Part shown: positions 10,109-19,359 of the stretch, piece after piece
Layout of the letters: every line of letters begins with the position of its first letter
How positions within the stretch are numbered: the first letter of the stretch is position 1
NCBI GenBank assembly: GCA_016868835.1
Contig: VGFR01000010.1
Span: 1 to 33,672 of the forward strand
Source: Bacteroidota bacterium
GTDB taxonomy: Bacteria; Bacteroidota; Bacteroidia; Flavobacteriales_D; Sanyastnellaceae
Reading direction: 5' to 3'
DNA: 33,672 bases
Position numbers and translations under genes: made by a program
Notes under the pieces: model-generated
Database searches by the model: none
Seen by the model: the letters and a program-made list of their open reading frames with translations, nothing else
Told to the model about the DNA's origin: nothing

Positions 10109-11293
10109 TTACTTCTTGATTATGAGTTGAAAAGACAGTTTATAATCTTCCAAGTAAACAAAATACACTCCTTCGGGCAAGGAGGAAACATCTACCAGTT
10201 CCTGCGACCTTATTCTTCCCTTTTGCACCCGAATGCCATTGACATTGTACAATTGATATTTCCCAACATAGCCCGCAATGGAAAATACCTTATTCGTTGG
10301 ATTCGGAAACAACTGCAAGCTAGCGTTCTGGGTTTGAATAATTGCATTGGGAAAAGCAAAGAAAGAATTCAGACTGAACGTGTGTATTTTCTGATCAACA
10401 GAAACGATACTTTGCTGAAAATATTCATTTGTCGCTACCAACGTATAGGGATCAACAAACGCCACCCCTTCTATCTGATGAAAAGGAAGGTTCAAACCAA
10501 TCTTACGTTTGTTTCCGCTGAAGAAATTGTTGTTCGTGAAATCATACAATAAATAAATGAAAGGCTGAAGTAAGGGAGAGTATCCGCAAAGCACTATGCA
10601 TTGCAGTGAATCATTCCAAGTGGCACCGGTAATTAGACCTGAAACGGCATGGTCAAACATACGCTGCGCCTGGTATGTGCCTGGAATTTTAGGTAAGCGA
10701 TAAACCGTGGTTCCTTGAGAGGACCATTCCTTCGTAAATACATAAATACTATCTTCCTTCACTACCATGGCCTCACAATCATAATCTGTACTCTGAGAAG
10801 TGGGTGTAAAATCAACTTGATCTTCGTATTGAAACCAAATGGTATCGGCTAACAGAGGTGGGTTAAGGAAACTTGATTTTAGAATTCTGAGAATATGAAG
10901 ATCCGTTCTACTGCCTTGATTGTTTCCAAAGTCGCCAATATACATGTACAGACTGTCTTGAGTAATTTCTTCCCAATCTGTATTTGTAGTGTTTTCCACC
11001 GTAGGTGTGAATTCAACTTGAAACACATTTGAATTCAATCCATATAAGGTATTATCAGCATTGTCATTGTGTGTCCAAATGCGATTATTCCAAAAAATTA
11101 GACCTGAAGTTTCCGATAACGCAGCATCTAAAACAACTGACAGTTCCGGCGTTAAGGATGCGTTTGGATACAGACAACTGCCATCATTCTCTTGGGCAGT
11201 AATGGCGTAGTTGGTAGCTAACGGATCAGTACAGCCGAATTGGGCTGCGGGTGAAAGAGACAATAAAACAAAAAATAAAAGAAGCAAACGCAT
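10109..11293 (-). CDS. secreted protein with T9SS type A C-terminal sorting domain
   Basis: Signal peptide MRLLLLFFVLLSLSPAAQ; GCTDPLATNYAITAQENDGSCLYP motif; tail LQLFPNPTNKVFSIAGYVGKYQLYNVNGIRVQKG...LPEGVYFVYLEDYKLSFQLIIKK typical of T9SS type A sorting domains. Confidence 0.85.
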   Translation of the reverse strand: MRLLLLFFVLLSLSPAAQFGCTDPLATNYAITAQENDGSCLYPNASLTPELSVVLDAALSETSGLIFWNNRIWTHNDNADNTLYGLNSNVFQVEFTPTVENTTNTDWEEITQDSLYMYIGDFGNNQGSRTDLHILRILKSSFLNPPLLADTIWFQYEDQVDFTPTSQSTDYDCEAMVVKEDSIYVFTKEWSSQGTTVYRLPKIPGTYQAQRMFDHAVSGLITGATWNDSLQCIVLCGYSPLLQPFIYLLYDFTNNNFFSGNKRKIGLNLPFHQIEGVAFVDPYTLVATNEYFQQSIVSVDQKIHTFSLNSFFAFPNAIIQTQNASLQLFPNPTNKVFSIAGYVGKYQLYNVNGIRVQKGRIRSQELVDVSSLPEGVYFVYLEDYKLSFQLIIKK

Positions 11294-11335
11294 CAAACAA
11301 AGTTATATTAACTTTCAAGAAGAATTGGAATTCTT

Positions 11336-13240
11336 ATGAATCGCATAAAAACTTTAAACGAATATTCTGAAAGCTACGCTAAGAGTATTCAAAACAGAGA
11401 TGCATTTTGGAGCGAAATTGCCCATTCTTTTCAATGGAGAAAACCATGGTCTAGCGTGTGTGAAGGATCCATGGAGGCAGGTAGCTATTCTTGGTTCAAT
11501 GCAGGTGAATTGAACATTACTGAAAATTTGCTCGACAAGCATTTGACTGAAAAAGGCAATCAAGTGGCTCTTATTTGGGAACCGAATGAACCTTCGGTTG
11601 ATTTCAGAAAATTCACTTACAACGAACTTCACAACGAAGTTTGTCTGGTTGCCGAGATGCTACGCTCAATGGGAGTAAGGAAAGGAGATCGCGTTTGCAT
11701 TTACATGAGCATGGTACCTGAGTTGGTGTTCAGTGTGCTGGCGTGCGCGCGCATTGGTGCGGTGCACTCGGTAATCTTCGGCGGATTCAGTGCGAAGAGC
11801 ATAGCAGATCGCGTAGACGATGCTGAAGCAGACTTCGTGATAACCATGGACGGAGGGCTTCGTGGCAACAAAACCATTCCGCTGAAAGCAGTTGTAGATG
11901 AAGCATTGACTTCCACACGAAAAATAAAAAATGTGTTGGTGTACAACTACCTCAACCTTCCAACCGAAAAAAAAGAAATTGATGTGGATTGGAATGAATT
12001 GAAAGCTCGAGTTCTTTCCAACAACGATTATATCAAGCCCGGAGAGACAATGCAGTCTGAAGATCCATTGTTCATTTTATATACCAGCGGTTCAACAGGA
12101 AAACCGAAGGGTGTTGTGCACAGCACAGCCGGCTACATGGTATGGACGGCCTATACTTTTTTAAATGTGTTTCAGTACCAAGAAGGTGATATTCATTTCT
12201 GCACCGCAGATATTGGTTGGATAACAGGACACAGTTATTTAATTTACGGCCCCCTCTTGAATGGCTCTACCTCATTGATGTTTGAGGGCATACCTACCTT
12301 TCCGGATGCTGGAAGATTTTGGGACATTGTAGCGAAGCACAAAGTGAGCATCTTTTATACCGCACCTACAGCCATTCGCAGTTTAATGTCGGCCGGTGAT
12401 GAATTTCTAGAAGGAAAAAATCTGACTTCCTTGCGAATACTTGGAAGCGTAGGCGAGCCCATTAATGAAGAAGCGTGGAATTGGTACAACGAAAAAATTG
12501 GAAAAGGTCATTGTCCGATTGTCGATACCTTTTGGCAAACGGAAACGGGAGGAATCATGATTTCAAGTTTAGCGGGTGTTACTCCGTCGAAACCGGTGTT
12601 TGCCACTTTGCCTTTGCCAGGAGTTCAGCCCGTGCTATTGAATGAGCAAGGGCAAGAGATTCTAGAAAATGAAACTACTGGAAATTTATGTTTTGCTCAA
12701 CCCTGGCCTGGAATGATTCGAACCACCTATGGCGATCATGCACGTTGTGTAATGAATTATTTCAGTGCTTATCCGGGATATTACTTTACGGGTGATGGGG
12801 CATATAGAGATTCAAATGGTATGTACCGATTAACAGGAAGGGTTGATGACGTCTTGAATGTTAGCGGGCACCGCATAGGCACTGCGGAAGTAGAGAATGC
12901 CATTAATCATACCCCTGGTGTTATTGAAAGTGCGGTGGTGGGATATCCGCATGACATTAAAGGGCAAGGGATTTTTGCTTTTGTCATTTGTGATCCACAT
13001 CATCATTTGGAAGATCACGAACAAATTCAAGCAATAACGAAAACAGTGAGTGAGCAGATTGGTGCAATTGCGAAGCCCGATAAGATTGTTCTTGTTAGTG
13101 GTTTGCCGAAGACGCGGAGTGGAAAAATAATGCGTCGCATTTTAAGAAAGATTGCGGAAGGAGAATTCGATGCCATTGGCGATACCACTACCTTGTTAGA
13201 CCCGAGTGTGGTGCAGGAAATTATGGCCAAGGCGAAATAG
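11336..13240 (+). CDS. acs: acetate--CoA ligase (acetyl-CoA synthetase)
   Basis: YTSGSTGKPKGVVHSTAGYM, DTFWQTETGGIM, YFTGDGAYRDSNGMYRLTGRVDDVLNVSGHRIGTAEVE, KTRSGKIMRRILR are ANL-family and Acs-specific motifs. Confidence 0.96.
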   Translation: MNRIKTLNEYSESYAKSIQNRDAFWSEIAHSFQWRKPWSSVCEGSMEAGSYSWFNAGELNITENLLDKHLTEKGNQVALIWEPNEPSVDFRKFTYNELHNEVCLVAEMLRSMGVRKGDRVCIYMSMVPELVFSVLACARIGAVHSVIFGGFSAKSIADRVDDAEADFVITMDGGLRGNKTIPLKAVVDEALTSTRKIKNVLVYNYLNLPTEKKEIDVDWNELKARVLSNNDYIKPGETMQSEDPLFILYTSGSTGKPKGVVHSTAGYMVWTAYTFLNVFQYQEGDIHFCTADIGWITGHSYLIYGPLLNGSTSLMFEGIPTFPDAGRFWDIVAKHKVSIFYTAPTAIRSLMSAGDEFLEGKNLTSLRILGSVGEPINEEAWNWYNEKIGKGHCPIVDTFWQTETGGIMISSLAGVTPSKPVFATLPLPGVQPVLLNEQGQEILENETTGNLCFAQPWPGMIRTTYGDHARCVMNYFSAYPGYYFTGDGAYRDSNGMYRLTGRVDDVLNVSGHRIGTAEVENAINHTPGVIESAVVGYPHDIKGQGIFAFVICDPHHHLEDHEQIQAITKTVSEQIGAIAKPDKIVLVSGLPKTRSGKIMRRILRKIAEGEFDAIGDTTTLLDPSVVQEIMAKAK

Positions 13241-13267
13241 CTTATCAATTTTTTGTAACTTTCGAGC

Positions 13268-13936
13268 ATGAGGCGTAGGTTATTTTCGACAGACAAAAAA
13301 AGCAGTTTCTTTCTACTTATTGGCGCGCTTATCCCGAGTTCGGGATTGTTTGTGGCGAACAGTCTTTTCGTGAATTCGAAAGACAACAGCGAGCTGCTCA
13401 TTCTCTATTTCCAGTCCGTTGTTGCGGTTGTTTTCGGTGCTGTATTTTTTGCACCGGCATGGGGAAGAATGCCGCTGAAAACCGAAGGCGAATTTATTCC
13501 TTACAGATTTATTGGTCGTGGTGCTGTTTCATTGGCGCGTTTTCGAGGGTTGTATTTGGGCTTACTTATTTTACCTTTAGCTATGGCGGTAAGTATACAG
13601 CCGTTATCAGAATTTTTATGTTCCGATCTTCAAAGTCAGCGATCCTTTACCATTTTAACTTTAAGTGTTCTAGCATTGAATGTGTTTTTCAATTCATTGA
13701 AAAATCGCATCCGCATTGATTCAATCATTGGATACACCACCTTTTTTATTGCATTGATTTATTTCATAGTGCGCATAATTCAGGGCAATATGCATCATGC
13801 TCAACAAGCGAATCTTTTAGCTGATTGGTTTCACAGTATGCACCTTCAAGAAGTGGTATTGTCATTAACTGTACTTTGGTGGTTTGCTACTATTGTTGAT
13901 TTACCTGATATGCGGGGCAGCTATTGCTTACTTTGA
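13268..13936 (+). CDS. sodium:solute symporter (SSS)-like protein, N-terminal fragment (frameshifted)
   Basis: Multi-TM ORF with SSS-like stretch FFAPAWGRMPLKTEGEFIPYRFIGRGAVSLARFRGLYLGLLILPLAMAVSI. Ends prematurely at a likely frameshift near 13913-13922. Confidence 0.6.
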   Translation: MRRRLFSTDKKSSFFLLIGALIPSSGLFVANSLFVNSKDNSELLILYFQSVVAVVFGAVFFAPAWGRMPLKTEGEFIPYRFIGRGAVSLARFRGLYLGLLILPLAMAVSIQPLSEFLCSDLQSQRSFTILTLSVLALNVFFNSLKNRIRIDSIIGYTTFFIALIYFIVRIIQGNMHHAQQANLLADWFHSMHLQEVVLSLTVLWWFATIVDLPDMRGSYCLL

Positions 13937-14676
13937 AAGATGGAAGTAAATCTCGAAGAACAATGATTTATTCTTTCTTAATATCCTATTTCATTCAGGG
14001 TATATTACTGACCTTTCCGTTGCTTTATGCTGCGTGTGGCGAATGGGATTGGCTAAGTTATTTATTTCTAACCTTGCTCATTATTAATTCGTTTCAGGCC
14101 ATGTTCAGTACAAATCACTGGACAGCCAGTTTAATTTATTCTGGCGTAATTCGGCCTCTTTTAACCCATGATAATTACGAGCGTCTATTTGGAATTGGTG
14201 CCATGCTCTTGGGGCTTATTATTTCGGCTTTGTGGCTCATGTTAGATCAAACAACTGCCGACCTATTCGCAACCATCTTGCTTTTCACAGCTGGTGTTGG
14301 GCCTGTTTTTATTGCCCGTTGGTTTTGGTCGAAGGTGAATGCACAAACGGTTCTTTCGGCTATGATTGGCGCACCGTTGATATGGATGCTTTGGTTGGTA
14401 GTGAAGCAGACCGAAGTGTATCCGTCTATCCTTACCCTTCTTGGCCTATCGGAATCGTTCGTAGACATACTTATACCGGGCATTGCGAATACGATGGTGT
14501 GGTTAATTACCATGCGTGTAACACGCAATGAAGAAGAGGTCTTGCATGCGAAGCAATGGATTAACGAAGTTGGGCCCTACCGTGAAATGAGGGACCTTAA
14601 AAACTGGATCCTTTTCTTTGGGCTAACGCTTCTCTCTGGACTCATTCTTTTCGGACCAACGTTGGTGATGAGGTGA
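13924..14676 (+). CDS. sodium:solute symporter (SSS)-like protein, C-terminal fragment (frameshifted)
   Basis: Multi-TM ORF in the adjacent frame with a TTG-only start. Its coding sense continues upstream (RGQLLLTLKDGSKSRRTM) into the previous ORF. Confidence 0.6.
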   Translation: MLTLKDGSKSRRTMIYSFLISYFIQGILLTFPLLYAACGEWDWLSYLFLTLLIINSFQAMFSTNHWTASLIYSGVIRPLLTHDNYERLFGIGAMLLGLIISALWLMLDQTTADLFATILLFTAGVGPVFIARWFWSKVNAQTVLSAMIGAPLIWMLWLVVKQTEVYPSILTLLGLSESFVDILIPGIANTMVWLITMRVTRNEEEVLHAKQWINEVGPYREMRDLKNWILFFGLTLLSGLILFGPTLVMR

Positions 14677-14694
14677 CAACCTCGAATAAATATG

Positions 14695-14782
14695 CGGAAG
14701 GGGCGGGATTCGAACCCGCGATACGCTTTAGACGTATACACACTTTCCAGGCGTGCTCCTTCAACCACTCGGACACCCTTCC
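14695..14782 (-). tRNA. tRNA-Ser(GGA)
   Basis: Reverse complement GGAAGGGTGTCCGAGTGGTTGAAGGAGCACGCCTGGAAAGTGTGTATACGTCTAAAGCGTATCGCGGGTTCGAATCCCGCCCCTTCCG: 7-bp acceptor stem, anticodon GGA, long variable arm, TTCGAAT T-loop. CCA is not encoded. Confidence 0.95.
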
Positions 14783-14843
14783 TAATTTTTTGTGGTGCAA
14801 AGATAGGTCAATTAAGAGAATTGTTTATATTTGCACCCACTTT

Positions 14844-14916
14844 GGTGCCATAGCTCAGTTGGTAGAGCAAAGGACTGAAAATCCTTGTGTCCCCGGTTCG
14901 ATTCCTGGTGGCACCA
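14844..14916 (+). tRNA. tRNA-Phe(GAA)
   Basis: GGTGCCATAGCTCAGTTGGTAGAGCAAAGGACTGAAAATCCTTGTGTCCCCGGTTCGATTCCTGGTGGCACCA: 7-bp acceptor stem, anticodon GAA. CCA is not encoded. Confidence 0.96.
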
Positions 14917-14924
14917 CAGAACAG

Positions 14925-14954
14925 AAAACCCATTCACTTGAATGGGTTTTTTTA
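14925..14954 (+). terminator. intrinsic terminator after tRNA-Phe (possibly bidirectional)
   Basis: AAAACCCATTC-ACTT-GAATGGGTTTT followed by further T residues. The convergent SGNH-like gene stops at 14952, within the T tract. Confidence 0.8.
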
Positions 14955-15881
14955 TTTTACATTTTCGTTGAAGGAAGGTGTATTCAACAATAAACGATTG
15001 TACAACTCCACCCCTTGCTGATTCAAATGCGAAAAGTCTGCAAACTCATTTAAACCAAATCCTTCAGTGTAGTACGTAAGATCAATGTAGGTTAAGCCGT
15101 AACGCTGAATGAACGGAGTGAAACGCTCTAAAAATTTATCGTGATAAGAATGAAGTCCTGCCGATGCCGGAAGCGGATGACTGCACAACACCACGCGCTT
15201 ACCATCTACCTGCATTTGCTTAATCATTGTTTCGAATGCCACGAACATTTCTTCATTGGCATCAAAGACTGAATCATTCAACGGGTCTACTGCAAACAAA
15301 ATTCCCTTCTTCTCACAGAATCCATTCTTCACATAATCGGCATTCGGAGATTCATCGGGCGGATGCAGACTCGCTAACCTTACTGCCAAGGCATTCAAGG
15401 TATACATTTCCCATTCTTGCTGAACCAAAGCAAGAGCTGCCTCATTGGTGGGCACGTTCTGAATCAAGCGCATGTTGCTCTCGGTGCCTTCCAATTCGAA
15501 TACCGGATCATACACATCTAAAATGAAAACATCGCCTCGGTCTTTCAAGTATTCATTGTACAACACCAACGAGCCCTTCGCGTTCTGCGCACTGGTTCCC
15601 GCATTGAATAACGAAAGACCCTCGCGTTCGAAAATACGTGGATCATAACCCCTGTAAGCATGCGAAGAACCTAGAACCACCACGTTGTATTTGACATGGT
15701 TGGAAGTTAAGTCGTGCATCATCTGCAATTCCTGTCCGCCGTTGCGTTGCAAATTCGGAATGAAAAACAAAGCCATCCGACGGTCTATGAAAATCACATT
15801 CGAGAATATGAAAATCACGGCAACATAAACCACCGCTGCTGCCAACACGACTTTCAAACTATTTCGAATGATTAACTTCAT
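14952..15881 (-). CDS. SGNH/DltD-like membrane-anchored protein, probable MBOAT partner
   Basis: N-terminal TM; VVVLGSSHAYRGYDPRIFEREGLSLFNAGTSAQ (GxSx block) and FADFSHLNQQGVELYNRLL (D..HL block). Abuts the MBOAT gene at 15881. Confidence 0.65.
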   Translation of the reverse strand: MKLIIRNSLKVVLAAAVVYVAVIFIFSNVIFIDRRMALFFIPNLQRNGGQELQMMHDLTSNHVKYNVVVLGSSHAYRGYDPRIFEREGLSLFNAGTSAQNAKGSLVLYNEYLKDRGDVFILDVYDPVFELEGTESNMRLIQNVPTNEAALALVQQEWEMYTLNALAVRLASLHPPDESPNADYVKNGFCEKKGILFAVDPLNDSVFDANEEMFVAFETMIKQMQVDGKRVVLCSHPLPASAGLHSYHDKFLERFTPFIQRYGLTYIDLTYYTEGFGLNEFADFSHLNQQGVELYNRLLLNTPSFNENVK

Positions 15882-17290
15882 TAGAACTGAAAATATATAA
15901 AATCAACTTTTCCCCATTGTCCGAACAACGCCAAACTCGCAAGCAGAAAGGCAAACAACCAAATCTTTCGATTGGAACGCATGCTCCGTTCTCCCAAAAC
16001 AATCTCAGTCACCCTTCGGTCTACAAGTATAAAGACCAATAACATGAGGATTTTTCCAATAATAACCTGACCACTCAGAGGCACAAAAACCCCCGGCAAA
16101 GCACCTCCTTGCGATTGAAACGTAACAATTCCATTCATTACTTGAATGGCCTGATCAAAACTGGTTGCTCTAAAAAAAATCCACAAAAAAGAAACTCCAA
16201 CAAAGGTAAACATTGTACCAACCAACAGCTTCCATCTTCCTTCCCACCGAACATTCATTCGGTTTTCTATCACCAACCACAATCCATGCAAAATCCCCCA
16301 AACAACGAAGGTCCAATTGGCTCCGTGCCACAATCCGCTTATTGCAAAAACAAGAAACAAGTTCAACGAAGTACGCGCGGCTCCTCTCCTATTTCCACCC
16401 ACAGGAATGTACACGTAATCTCGGAACCATGTGGAAAGCGAGATGTGCCACTTCGACCAAAACATTCCTACACCTGTTGAGCGATAGGGCAACTTGAAAT
16501 TTTCCATGAGTCGGAATCCCATCACGCGCGCTGCACCAATGGCAATATCACTGTACCCACTGAAATCGCAATAAATCTGAAAACTGAAGAAAACAACCGC
16601 AATGGCCAAGTACATCCAAGAAACGGTACCTGCATGTTCATACACCGGGGAAACAAATTGCGCCAAATTATCGGCAATAACCACCTTTTTAAATAATCCC
16701 CAAACCATGCGTTGCATTCCCGCAGAAACATTCGCATAACTGAGGGCGTGCTTTTCATAGAATTGATGCAAGATATTCTGCGGACGTTCAATGGGTCCGG
16801 CAACCAATTGCGGATAGAACATCACATACAACGAATAAATTCCAAAATGTCTTTCTGGCTTTTGATTTCCTCTGTATACTTCAATCACATAACTCATACT
16901 TTGAAATGTGTGGAACGAGAGACCTATGGGTAAAATCATTTGCAAGGCAGAAACGGAATAATTCCATCCCAACAGGTGAGCCACATTATTCCAATTCTCA
17001 ACGAAGAAATTGTAATATTTAAAAACACCAAGAACCAAGCAAGTACTGACTATACTGAACCACAACCATTTTTTCTTATTCCCTTCCTCGGCAGCAGCGA
17101 TGCGAATTCCTGCATAGTAATCGATGACAATGGTGAGAAATAATATGAGAATATAGGAGGGAATAAAAAACATATAAAACACGCAACTTGCCAGCAACAG
17201 CCACATCCAACGGAATGCATGCGGAAGCATAAAGTAAATGGCGGTTACAAGCGGAAAGAACAGGAAAAACTCGATTGAATTAAATAGCAT
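15881..17290 (-). CDS. MBOAT family O-acyltransferase (AlgI-like)
   Basis: QSMSYVIEVYRGNQKPERHFGIYSLYVMFYPQLVAGPIERPQNILHQF...DFSGYSDIAIGAARVMGFRLMENFKLPYRSTGVGMFWSKWHISLSTWFRDYVYIPVGGNRRG...GLWHGANWTFVVWGILHG is the diagnostic AlgI/MBOAT pattern. Confidence 0.95.
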   Translation of the reverse strand: MLFNSIEFFLFFPLVTAIYFMLPHAFRWMWLLLASCVFYMFFIPSYILILFLTIVIDYYAGIRIAAAEEGNKKKWLWFSIVSTCLVLGVFKYYNFFVENWNNVAHLLGWNYSVSALQMILPIGLSFHTFQSMSYVIEVYRGNQKPERHFGIYSLYVMFYPQLVAGPIERPQNILHQFYEKHALSYANVSAGMQRMVWGLFKKVVIADNLAQFVSPVYEHAGTVSWMYLAIAVVFFSFQIYCDFSGYSDIAIGAARVMGFRLMENFKLPYRSTGVGMFWSKWHISLSTWFRDYVYIPVGGNRRGAARTSLNLFLVFAISGLWHGANWTFVVWGILHGLWLVIENRMNVRWEGRWKLLVGTMFTFVGVSFLWIFFRATSFDQAIQVMNGIVTFQSQGGALPGVFVPLSGQVIIGKILMLLVFILVDRRVTEIVLGERSMRSNRKIWLFAFLLASLALFGQWGKVDFIYFQF

Positions 17291-17293
17291 CTT

Positions 17294-18391
17294 CTATCGG
17301 GTTTTTAATATGCTATTCCACATGCGCTCGGCAGCTGATTCCCAAGTGTACAACATTCCAGTGTCACGAAGTTTTATTTTGCGTTGGCCAGCTACCAAAG
17401 CGTTCATGGCCTCAACAATTTCTTCAGTCTTGTATGGATTCACCAACCAAGCCGTGCCGTTTGAAATTTCTTCCATCGCACTTCCTTTAGATGTTATTAC
17501 TGGTGTTCCGCACATCTCTGCTTCCAATAAAGGAATTCCAAAACCTTCATAAAAACTAGGAAATACCAAGGCTTCAGCCGATGCGTACACCCCAGGAAGT
17601 TTTTCATTGGGAAGAAACCCAATCTCATGAATTCTTCCTGTGCATGCGTTTTTCAAAGCGTTCTTCAATTCCGAATAATCCCAAAATAATCTTCCCGCAA
17701 GAATCAGATCATGCGTAGAATTCTTCTTACAAAAAGCATTGAACGCCTCAACTATGCCGTGCACATTTTTTCTTGGATGCAGGCTACCAACAAATAATAA
17801 ATAAGGTCTTCCGCCTGTCAATTCCAATTGGGTTTGCTTTTTTTGATCCTCTGAGACGGGTTTAAAGCTGGAATTAAACCCATTGCCAATGACATCAATA
17901 TTTTCAGATTCAAGTGAAAAAGTAGCGCATAAATCTTGTTTGCTAAATTCACTTACCGTGGCAATTCGCGTTGCGTACTGAATAAATTCAGGCGTTCTCG
18001 TTCGCCAATACTTCGCATATTGTGGAATTAAAAATTCTGGGTGATGCATGAAGTTAAGATCATGAATAACACACAATTGATTTATTTTTTTTCGGGAAGC
18101 ATGACCATCTGGAGAAACGAACAAATCAATCTTCAGTTGCTTCAACTTTCGTGGCACAGCCCAATCAAACCAACAATCAAATAAAAAGGGTCTTCGTGCC
18201 GGTGGAAATAAGCAATGCTGAAAAACATTACTACCGAATTGCCATTCGGGAAGGGGTTTGCGATCTGAAAAAAAATGGAATTCCACTTCGGGATGCGCAA
18301 TGACAAGGCGTTTAAAAATCTCATACGTGAATCGACCTATTCCCTCTAATCTGTTAGGAATGAGAAGGCGCGTATTCACTGCAATTTTCAC
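17294..18391 (-). CDS. glycosyltransferase family 4 protein
   Basis: GIGRFTYEIFKRL, GGRPYLLFVGSLHPRKNVHGIVEAF and EALVFPSFYEGFGIPLLEAEMCGTPVITS are the GT4 signature. Confidence 0.93.
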   Translation of the reverse strand: MKIAVNTRLLIPNRLEGIGRFTYEIFKRLVIAHPEVEFHFFSDRKPLPEWQFGSNVFQHCLFPPARRPFLFDCWFDWAVPRKLKQLKIDLFVSPDGHASRKKINQLCVIHDLNFMHHPEFLIPQYAKYWRTRTPEFIQYATRIATVSEFSKQDLCATFSLESENIDVIGNGFNSSFKPVSEDQKKQTQLELTGGRPYLLFVGSLHPRKNVHGIVEAFNAFCKKNSTHDLILAGRLFWDYSELKNALKNACTGRIHEIGFLPNEKLPGVYASAEALVFPSFYEGFGIPLLEAEMCGTPVITSKGSAMEEISNGTAWLVNPYKTEEIVEAMNALVAGQRKIKLRDTGMLYTWESAAERMWNSILKTR

Positions 18392-19353
18392 AACAACGAT
18401 TCAATGATTTTTTCTACTGAATATCCGTCTGCTTCGGCTTTGTAGTTACGTACTATTCTATGACGCAATATATTTACTGCCACAGCCTTCACGTCTTCAA
18501 TATCTGGACTGTATTTTCCATTTAAGGCTGCATTTACCTTAGCTGCTACTATCAGGTATTGTGAGGCCCTTGGCCCTGCTCCCCAGCTGAGGTATTGATT
18601 CGCTAGTTGATCTGCGTGCTCTCTTCCAGGTCTTGTTTTAGATACCAACTTAACGGCATACTCTATGACGTGGTCAGTTATTGGCATTTTTCGAATTAAC
18701 TGCTGATAGAATTCAATTTCTTCTGCAGTGATAATGGTGTTTAGTTGTGCGCTTCCGCCACTCGTTGTTTGTCTTACAATTGCAATTTCCTCTTCTAACT
18801 TCGGATAGTCGACCCAAATATTGAACATGAAACGGTCTAATTGTGCTTCAGGTAACGGATACGTTCCTTCTTGTTCTATGGGGTTCTGAGTTGCTAATAC
18901 AAAGAAAGGAGAAGGGAGTTGATAGGTTGTTCCGGCTGCCGTTACACGTCGTTCCTGCATGGCCTCTAAAAGAGCACTTTGCGTTTTGGGCGGAGTTCTA
19001 TTGATCTCGTCAGCCAGAATGATATTTGAAAACAGAGGCCCCTTCACAAATTTAAATTGTCTGCTTTCATCAAGAATTTCTGAACCTACAATATCACTGG
19101 GCATTAAGTCAGGAGTAAATTGAATGCGATTGAAGGAAAGGCCTAAAACACGAGAAACCGTATTCACCAATAAGGTTTTTGCTAACCCTGGCACACCAAC
19201 AAGTAAGCAGTGACCATTCCCGAGAATAGCAATAAGCACATTTCGAACAGCATCATCTTGTCCGACCATTACTTTCTGTATTTCAAACTTCAGCAACTCT
19301 ACCTTATTCTTTAAGGCCTGCAATGCCTCTGCGTCTGATGTGTAATTCGTCAT
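18388..19353 (-). CDS. MoxR family AAA+ ATPase
   Basis: VMVGQDDAVRNVLIAILGNGHCLLVGVPGLAKTLLVNTVSRVL...FVKGPLFSNIILADEINRTPPKTQSALLEAMQERRVT, a MoxR signature. Confidence 0.95.
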   Translation of the reverse strand: MTNYTSDAEALQALKNKVELLKFEIQKVMVGQDDAVRNVLIAILGNGHCLLVGVPGLAKTLLVNTVSRVLGLSFNRIQFTPDLMPSDIVGSEILDESRQFKFVKGPLFSNIILADEINRTPPKTQSALLEAMQERRVTAAGTTYQLPSPFFVLATQNPIEQEGTYPLPEAQLDRFMFNIWVDYPKLEEEIAIVRQTTSGGSAQLNTIITAEEIEFYQQLIRKMPITDHVIEYAVKLVSKTRPGREHADQLANQYLSWGAGPRASQYLIVAAKVNAALNGKYSPDIEDVKAVAVNILRHRIVRNYKAEADGYSVEKIIESLL

Positions 19354-19359
19354 GATTTT

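Noticed and set aside
13905-13936. Programmed -1 frameshifting to express the SSS-like protein
   Set aside because: No X_XXY_YYZ slippery heptamer is visible at the junction (only CGGGGC), and a second unrelated indel in the window favours error or pseudogene.
14695-14916. tRNA pair as a genomic-island attachment site
   Set aside because: No integrase and no duplicated tRNA 3' end were seen nearby.
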